A DNA stretch of 10,750 nt from Halobacteriovorax sp. (lineage in GTDB: Bacteria > Bdellovibrionota > Bacteriovoracia > Bacteriovoracales > Bacteriovoracaceae), in assembly GCA_002686115.1 (NCBI GenBank), contig NZAF01000175.1:1-10750 (forward strand), written 5' to 3'. Position 1 is the first letter of the stretch, and every line of letters starts with the position of its first letter. Positions 6,744 to 10,750 of the stretch are shown here, one piece after another. The position numbers and the translations under genes were made by a program. The notes beneath the pieces were generated by a model. The model saw only the letters and a list, made by a program, of their open reading frames with translations. It made no database searches and was not told the origin of the DNA.

Positions 6744-6749
6744 TAGAAT
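6744..6749 (+). promoter_or_regulatory. Candidate -10 element of prc
   Basis: TAGAAT matches five of six bases of TATAAT and lies 35 nt upstream of the prc ATG. The hexamer 17 nt further upstream (TTTCAC, 6721-6726) is a poor -35, so the promoter may need an activator. Confidence 0.3.
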
Positions 6750-6775
6750 ATATGGATTAAGTTATTAAAAAAACT

Positions 6776-6779
6776 GGAG
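6776..6779 (+). promoter_or_regulatory. RBS of prc
   Basis: GGAG with 5 nt spacing to the ATG at 6785 supports that start, which also opens directly into a signal peptide. Confidence 0.6.
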
Positions 6780-6784
6780 TTATA

Positions 6785-9022
6785 ATGTTTCGTTCTCGCA
6801 AAGTTTTCTTTCTTTTTTCAGTGATTAGTGCAATCACGTTTGCTCAGAGTTTTAACACTCTCTTAGGTACAAATGAAGTTGAAACGATAATCGGTCCTAA
6901 AGTAACCGATTATTTGAAATTACATTACAATAGAATGCCTCTTAATGATGACGTTTCTAAAAAGGCGTTAAAAAAGTTTCTAGAGAAATTAGATTATAAT
7001 AAGAATTTTCTTCTACAATCTGATGTTAAAAAATTTAGTAAGTATGAATTAAAGTTTGATGACTTTATAAAAAAAGGTACTTATCCAGTTGTCGATTTGG
7101 CAATGAAAATTAAAACTGATCGAATCAAAAAAGCAGATGCAGTCAGAGAGAAAATTTTCAAAAAGCAGTTTGATTTTACTAAAGATGAAACATTTGAAAA
7201 TGATAGAGATAAGAGAAACTTTGTAAAAAGTGAAAAAGACTTTGAAAAGAGATGGCGTAAAGTATTTAAGCAAGCGACACTTTCTAGATATGCTTCAATC
7301 ATTGAAGATCAAAAGTCTTTAAAAGAGGATATCGAAAAGAAAAAGAACGAAAAAAAGAGTGGAAAGAAAACTGCGAAGAAAGAAAAAAAATCTAAGAAAA
7401 AAGAAGAGGTCTTAACAGATAAGCAAATGCTTAAAAAAGCTCATGAAGCAATATCTAAAAATTATAAAAGATACTTTGAAAGAGAATTGCAAGAGGATAG
7501 AATGGCATATATCTCATACTTTATAAATTCTATCACTGAAATTTATGACCCACATACATCTTACCTTGCTCCAAAGAAAAGAGAAGATTTTAATATTGAT
7601 ATGTCTGGAAGTCTTCAAGGGATTGGAGCAATTCTTTCTGAAGACGAAGGTTATATTAAAGTTGTAAAGATTGTTCCAGGTGGACCAGCATGGAGAGGGA
7701 AAGAATTAGAAGCTGAGGATGTGATTCTTTCAGTTTCAGAAAAAGATGGTGATCCAGTAGATCTCGTTGGAATGAGAGTAGACAATGCCGTAAGGTATAT
7801 CAGAGGGCCAAAGGGAAAGACAGTTAAGCTATATGTTAAAAAAGGTGATGGATCTAGAAAGACAATTGCTATTGTTAGAGATGTTGTAAAGATCGGTGAG
7901 TCATTTACAAAGTCATCAGTTCTTGAAAAGAAAAATCTAGATATGAAAATCGGCTACATTAATGTTCCTAAGTTTTACCGTGAATTCGGGGGATCTGTTA
8001 ACTGTACTGACGATGTTGTTCAAGAGCTTAGAAGACTTAAGAAGACAAATGTTGATGGAGTTATTCTTGATTTAAGAAATAATGGTGGTGGTGCTCTTGA
8101 AGATGCTATCTATATGTCAGGTCTCTTTATTGAGAAGGGACCAATTGTTCAAGTGAAAGATTATTCAGGTAGTGTGCAAGTATTACCAGATAGAGATCCG
8201 ACTGTAGAATATGATGGACCATTAATTGTTATGACAAATAGATTCTCTGCTTCAGCTTCTGAGATTTTAGCAGCTGCTCTACAGGATTATGGAAGAGCCG
8301 TTATTGTGGGAGCTCAAAACTCACATGGTAAGGGTACGGTTCAAGTTTATAAAGACTTCGATAGAGAAGGGCTTACTTCAATTATGAATTTAGGACTTGG
8401 AGCAATTAAGTATACAAACCAGATGTTTTATAGAATTAATGGTGGATCAACTCAGCATAAAGGTGTTGTTCCAGATATTATTCTTCCCGATCAATTTAGC
8501 TACTTAGAAAATAGAGAAAGTGATCTCGATTATTCTTTAAAATGGGATAAGGTTTATCCTCTAAATTATAAGAAGTGGGAAGGTAAGAAGAAACTTGATT
8601 ACCAGGCACTTAGACTTAGAAGTGGAAAGAGAGTTAGTGAGAATAAGAGATATAAGAAGATTAATGAAAATATTAATTATCTCTTAGAGAGAAAGAAAGA
8701 CACGGTTGCTAGTTTAAATCTTGAAAAGTGGCTTAAGGAGAATGAAGAGGCCAAAAAGATTTCTGAAAAGTATAAAGAAACTGAAGAGAATGAAAATTTA
8801 AAAGTTTCAAACTTTGAAGCATCTTTAAAGTCTCATGAAACTGTTAAGCCTGGTGAAGAGAAACAGTGGAAAGAAGAGTTTAAGCAGCGAAAAGAAGAGT
8901 GGGTAACTAGTCTTAGAAAAGATGTTGAGCTTGAAGAGGCGATGTATATCATGGCCGATATTATTGAGCAGACTACGAAGAAGGTTGTTTATGCTCCAGT
9001 TCAAAAAAAGGCCATGAAGTAA
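6785..9022 (+). CDS. prc: Tail-specific periplasmic protease (Prc/Tsp, S41A)
   Basis: 745 residues against about 680 for E. coli Prc. A signal peptide (residues 1-20, ending TFA) exports it. Residues about 25-260 match the Tsp N-terminal domain, ending at YDPHTSYLAP; a PDZ domain follows (about 273-355, GSLQGIGAILSEDEGYIKV). The S41 core has ILDLRNNGGGALEDA (427-441), NRFSASASEI (485-494) with S490 as likely nucleophile, and SHGKGTVQ (513-520) with K516 as general base, so the Ser-Lys dyad is intact. The Prc C-terminal domain begins near LPDQF (567) with ESDLDYSLKWD. Prc degrades proteins with non-polar C-termini and trims lipoproteins and peptidoglycan enzymes in the periplasm. Oddity: residues about 183-207 are a Lys-rich low-complexity insert that accounts for part of the extra length. 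It is co-transcribed with the small downstream gene through a TAATG overlap. Confidence 0.95.
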   Translation: MFRSRKVFFLFSVISAITFAQSFNTLLGTNEVETIIGPKVTDYLKLHYNRMPLNDDVSKKALKKFLEKLDYNKNFLLQSDVKKFSKYELKFDDFIKKGTYPVVDLAMKIKTDRIKKADAVREKIFKKQFDFTKDETFENDRDKRNFVKSEKDFEKRWRKVFKQATLSRYASIIEDQKSLKEDIEKKKNEKKSGKKTAKKEKKSKKKEEVLTDKQMLKKAHEAISKNYKRYFERELQEDRMAYISYFINSITEIYDPHTSYLAPKKREDFNIDMSGSLQGIGAILSEDEGYIKVVKIVPGGPAWRGKELEAEDVILSVSEKDGDPVDLVGMRVDNAVRYIRGPKGKTVKLYVKKGDGSRKTIAIVRDVVKIGESFTKSSVLEKKNLDMKIGYINVPKFYREFGGSVNCTDDVVQELRRLKKTNVDGVILDLRNNGGGALEDAIYMSGLFIEKGPIVQVKDYSGSVQVLPDRDPTVEYDGPLIVMTNRFSASASEILAAALQDYGRAVIVGAQNSHGKGTVQVYKDFDREGLTSIMNLGLGAIKYTNQMFYRINGGSTQHKGVVPDIILPDQFSYLENRESDLDYSLKWDKVYPLNYKKWEGKKKLDYQALRLRSGKRVSENKRYKKINENINYLLERKKDTVASLNLEKWLKENEEAKKISEKYKETEENENLKVSNFEASLKSHETVKPGEEKQWKEEFKQRKEEWVTSLRKDVELEEAMYIMADIIEQTTKKVVYAPVQKKAMK

Positions 9023-9261
9023 TGAATGAAATCATTGATATGAGTGAGATGAATGAACTCCTGTCTATACTTGAACAGATGGAAGATGAGGAGCTTGCGG
9101 CTAAGCTTTTAAAAGAGCTCAATGATAAGACGAAAGAGCTTGGTGGGCTCATTATGAATCGTGACCCAAATCTTCAGCATGGGGAGTGGAAGGCGAAGAG
9201 TGATGAGGCGAAGAAAGCAGTTGATGATGTAGTTCGGCGAATTCAAGGATTTAAGAAATAG
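9022..9261 (+). CDS. Small acidic helical protein coupled to prc, unknown
   Basis: 79 residues. The ATG overlaps the prc stop by one base (TAATG), so translation is coupled to prc; AAAGG about 10 nt upstream is a weak ribosome site. The sequence is rich in Glu, Lys, Asp and Leu with heptad-like spacing in residues about 7-40 and 58-76, suggesting two helices forming a hairpin or coiled coil. There is no signal peptide or membrane segment, so it should stay in the cytoplasm and is unlikely to act as a periplasmic Prc adaptor of the NlpI kind. I do not recognise a family. A strong terminator follows 11 nt after the stop. Confidence 0.7.
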   Translation: MNEIIDMSEMNELLSILEQMEDEELAAKLLKELNDKTKELGGLIMNRDPNLQHGEWKAKSDEAKKAVDDVVRRIQGFKK

Positions 9262-9272
9262 ATTGTTTAAGT

Positions 9273-9299
9273 AAGGCTCCCGAAAGGGAGCCTTTTTTT
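9273..9299 (+). terminator. Intrinsic terminator of the prc operon
   Basis: AAGGCTCCC (9273-9281) and GGGAGCCTT (9286-9294) form a perfect 9-bp stem closed by a GAAA tetraloop, followed by an unbroken T-run to 9299. The A residues at the stem base may allow function in both directions, although the minus-strand tract is short. Confidence 0.95.
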
Positions 9300-9303
9300 A
9301 TGT

Positions 9304-9324
9304 CTTAAATGTCTTCTTAAATGT
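9304..9324. repeat. CTTAAATGT direct repeat, 12-bp period
   Basis: CTTAAATGT occurs at 9304-9312 and at 9316-9324, separated by CTT, and the second copy runs into the left arm of the large inverted repeat. It may be polymerase slippage at the edge of an inserted element. Confidence 0.4.
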
Positions 9325-9373
9325 ATCCGTTTACTTTTTGCGACCATGTGAGTCGCAAAAAGTAAACGGATAC
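9323..9373. repeat. Perfect 22-bp inverted repeat, 7-nt spacer
   Basis: The arm at 9323-9344 (GTATCC...GCGAC) is the exact reverse complement of 9352-9373, with CATGTGA (9345-9351) between them. A 22-of-22 match is far beyond chance in this window. No T-run follows on either strand, so it does not look like an ordinary intrinsic terminator, and the plus-strand operon already has one 24 bases earlier. The geometry would suit a recombination or dimeric-protein site, a hairpin-forming single-strand DNA target, or one end of a repeated intergenic element. The inverted repeat is directly seen; its role is unknown. Confidence 0.9.
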
Positions 9374-9392
9374 CTATAAGCCCTCTATAGGT
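9372..9392. repeat. Second hairpin adjoining the large inverted repeat
   Basis: ACCTATA (9372-9378) and TATAGGT (9386-9392) pair around 7 nt (AGCCCTC). Its left arm shares bases 9372-9373 with the right arm of the 22-bp repeat, so the two stems directly abut and partly compete. Confidence 0.5.
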
Positions 9393-9512
9393 TTAAGCCA
9401 TAAGTCTACTAAATATCTTTTGTTTTGTGCTCTAAGCTGGTCGATGCTAGGAGTTCGGTACTTCGCCTTGCGGCTCGTCCTCTAATAATCATCATTTCAG
9501 AAGTAGGGCATA
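9393..9512. other. GC-shifted gene-free stretch between hairpins
   Basis: No gene is assigned here. The 60 bases 9421-9480 contain 33 G or C (55%), against 19 of 60 (32%) at 9001-9060, so the composition is clearly unlike the neighbours. On the minus strand one frame is open for 35 codons (9481-9377) without a usual start codon, and another gives a 28-codon ORF from ATG-ATG (9495-9409), with no supporting ribosome site; neither looks like a resident gene. GCC-GCAA-GGC on the minus strand (near 9464-9474) is a potential GNRA-capped mini-hairpin. Together with the flanking hairpins it looks like a structured or repeated intergenic element. Confidence 0.4.
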
Positions 9513-9553
9513 CACTGCGCATCTAAAACAGCTTTGCTGTTTTGACGCGCGTG
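9513..9553 (-). terminator. Strong hairpin just after pilT, possible terminator
   Basis: AAAACAGC (9525-9532) and GCTGTTTT (9536-9543) pair around TTT. An outer stem, GCGC 9517-9520 with 9547-9550 and CAC 9513-9515 with GTG 9551-9553, extends it across small internal loops. It begins directly after the pilT stop codon on the minus strand. The T-tract is inside the stem rather than after it, so it is a candidate terminator or 3' end stabiliser, not a textbook one. Confidence 0.5.
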
Positions 9554-10651
9554 TTAATCAACAATGAGTTGTTTTTGTAGGAAGTCGTTTTGTGAGCGGA
9601 CTGATTTCTTTGCTTCAGACTCTGTGATGAGATCCTTTTTAAATAATTTATAAACATGTTGATCAAAACTTTGGCATTTGATTCCAAGGTCGTTTGTCCC
9701 GCCTTTTTCAATAATGTTATAAATTCTCTCTAGCGCTTCTTCACCTCTGATACATTCTTTTATTCCCGGAGATGTCACCATGATCTCCTGAGCAATGATA
9801 ATACCCGTTTTAGATTTTTTTGATTTAAGCATTCTTTGAGAGATCGTTGCAAATAGAGAGTCTGCTAGCCTCTTACGTACATCATCTTGTTCATCTGGAC
9901 TAAACATTGAAAGGATTCTTCCAATTGTAGCGATAACATCTGTCGTATGTAAAGTTGCCAGAACTAGGTGACCTGTTTCAGACGCCTTTAGTGCCGTAGA
10001 AATTGACTCAGCATCTCTGAGTTCTCCAAGTAGAATGACATCAGGATCTTGCCTAAGGGCAGCTTTTAGCCCTGTTTGATAACTGTCTGTATCAGTACCA
10101 ACTTCTCTTTGTGAAATTCTTGAGTTTTTTTGAGGATGGATAAATTCAATAGGGTCCTCAATAGTTACAATGTGCTTTGATTCTTTACTGTTAATATAGT
10201 CAATCATTGCCGCCAATGTTGTACTCTTTCCAGATCCTGTTGCTCCGGTTACTAGGACTAGGCCTCTTTTTCTAAGCGCAATACTTTTAACACTTGAACT
10301 TAGGTTAAGCTCGTCAATAGAATAAATTTTCATATTAACAATTCTGATAATGATAGCAGCTTTACCGTTGTAGCGATAGAAGTTATATCTGAGTCTACAA
10401 AGCCCTTCTATTTCGAAAACTCCGTCTAAGTCAGTGATTTCATCTATTCTATCGAAGTCTTCAGTTTTTAGAATAACCTTACATAAGTTTAAAATATCTT
10501 CAGTTGTGAGATCTTTATTTGATTTTACGGGAACTAGGCCACCTCTAATTCTTAATGCCGGAGTTTCTCCTTCTCTAATATGAACGTCACTTGCATTATT
10601 TTGCATGGCCACTTCAATCAGTGCTCTCAGGTGTTTTAAATCGAAACTCAT
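9554..10651 (-). CDS. pilT: Type IV pilus retraction ATPase, PilT family
   Basis: 365 residues, a normal PilT/PilU length. The N-terminal PAS-like domain opens with NNASDVHIREGETPALRIRG (19-38). The RecA-like core has Walker A GATGSGKST (136-144, K142), the Asp box IVTIEDPIEFIH (161-172), Walker B DPDVILLGELRD (202-213, catalytic E210) and the His box GHLVLATLHTTD (227-238). The C-terminal part holds SPGIKECIRGEE at the place of the PilT AIRNLIRE helix, so that motif is divergent, and ends with an FDQHVYKLFKKDLIT segment typical of the family. It would power pilus retraction from the cytoplasmic face of the inner membrane; retraction and type IV pili matter for prey entry in Bdellovibrionota. 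Being one of possibly several paralogues, it could instead be PilU-like. The ATG at 10651 has GAGAG about 7 nt upstream. It converges on the prc operon across the structured stretch at 9300-9553. Confidence 0.93.
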   Translation of the reverse strand: MSFDLKHLRALIEVAMQNNASDVHIREGETPALRIRGGLVPVKSNKDLTTEDILNLCKVILKTEDFDRIDEITDLDGVFEIEGLCRLRYNFYRYNGKAAIIIRIVNMKIYSIDELNLSSSVKSIALRKRGLVLVTGATGSGKSTTLAAMIDYINSKESKHIVTIEDPIEFIHPQKNSRISQREVGTDTDSYQTGLKAALRQDPDVILLGELRDAESISTALKASETGHLVLATLHTTDVIATIGRILSMFSPDEQDDVRKRLADSLFATISQRMLKSKKSKTGIIIAQEIMVTSPGIKECIRGEEALERIYNIIEKGGTNDLGIKCQSFDQHVYKLFKKDLITESEAKKSVRSQNDFLQKQLIVD

Positions 10652-10750
10652 AATATACTCTCATATGGATGACCACTTTTCAACTAAAAAAATTACCTAC
10701 TTTTAAAAACTTATGAGTATCTTGAACTTTCAACCTCATATTCGCGTGCT
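10652..10750. other. Upstream region of pilT at the window edge
   Basis: No gene is evident in these 99 bases. On the minus strand TTGAA-AG-TTCAA near 10720-10731 is a short inverted repeat, and the sequence is AT-rich as expected of a promoter region, but no convincing -35/-10 pair is seen. Confidence 0.3.

Noticed and set aside
7049..7302. Minus-strand open frames opposite the 5' part of prc
   Set aside because: They are the complement of the Lys/Phe-rich coding sequence of prc; Phe/Leu/Ser-rich products of this kind are typical antisense artefacts.
9323..9373. Large inverted repeat as an intrinsic terminator
   Set aside because: No T-run follows either arm, and a complete terminator already exists at 9273-9299.
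9428..9481. tRNA-like arms: AGC-TGGTCGAT-GCT as a D-arm and GGAG-TTCGGTA-CTTC as an anticodon arm
   Set aside because: There is no T-arm (no GGTTCGANNCC) and no 3' acceptor strand complementary to the 5' side, so it cannot fold as a tRNA; likely chance in a hairpin-rich patch.
9409..9495. 28-codon minus-strand ORF starting with two ATG codons
   Set aside because: No ribosome site, overlaps another open frame, and lies in a GC-rich structured stretch; better explained as part of a non-coding element.
9523..9711. Minus-strand open frame overlapping the 3' end of pilT
   Set aside because: It is out of frame with the strongly supported pilT coding sequence and its product shows no family features.
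1..10750. CRISPR array, rRNA, phage or insertion-sequence genes
   Set aside because: No regularly spaced repeats of CRISPR type, no rRNA signatures, and no transposase, integrase or phage structural protein among the supported genes.

Overview
The window is AT-rich (about 32% G+C in a 60-base sample of ordinary coding sequence) and gene-dense. It suggests a Gram-negative bacterium of the Bdellovibrionota, most likely a Halobacteriovorax/Bacteriovorax-type predator. The reasons are a TIGR02147-type regulator (a family concentrated in Bdellovibrionota and relatives), several secreted degradative proteins in a row, a PilT motor, a Prc-type periplasmic protease and low G+C. The lineage is an inference; no rRNA or other marker gene is present.

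Layout. (1) 1-732, plus strand: the C-terminal part of a TIGR02147/DUF4423 regulator that runs off the left edge, closed by a hairpin at 731-762. (2) 763-1250: a sparse stretch with one doubtful small ORF (793-1011, minus) and a 10-bp inverted repeat. (3) 1251-6549, minus strand: five genes in one direction. In order of transcription they are a secreted App1-like phosphatase, a degenerate HD-GYP protein, a lipoprotein with a PD-(D/E)XK nuclease-like C-terminus, an outer-membrane beta-barrel-like protein and a secreted M14 metallocarboxypeptidase. Four of the five carry export signals; the HD-GYP-like protein appears cytoplasmic. (4) 6550-6784: divergent promoter region. (5) 6785-9261, plus strand: prc (tail-specific protease) and a coupled 79-residue helical protein, closed by a textbook terminator at 9273-9299. 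(6) 9300-9553: a gene-free stretch with a perfect 22-bp inverted repeat, a second hairpin, a patch of about 55% G+C and a third strong hairpin. (7) 9554-10651, minus strand: pilT.

How the genes may work together. The minus-strand cluster would put a phospholipid-phosphate hydrolase, a putative nuclease, a barrel protein and a peptidase into the envelope or outside it. The only cytoplasmic member is a degenerate cyclic-di-GMP-type domain protein whose stop codon overlaps the start of the nuclease lipoprotein. This would suit processing of prey macromolecules, but that role is inferred from families and context. The most unusual points are the lipid-anchored nuclease fold coupled to a degenerate HD-GYP protein, and the structured, compositionally distinct stretch between prc and pilT.
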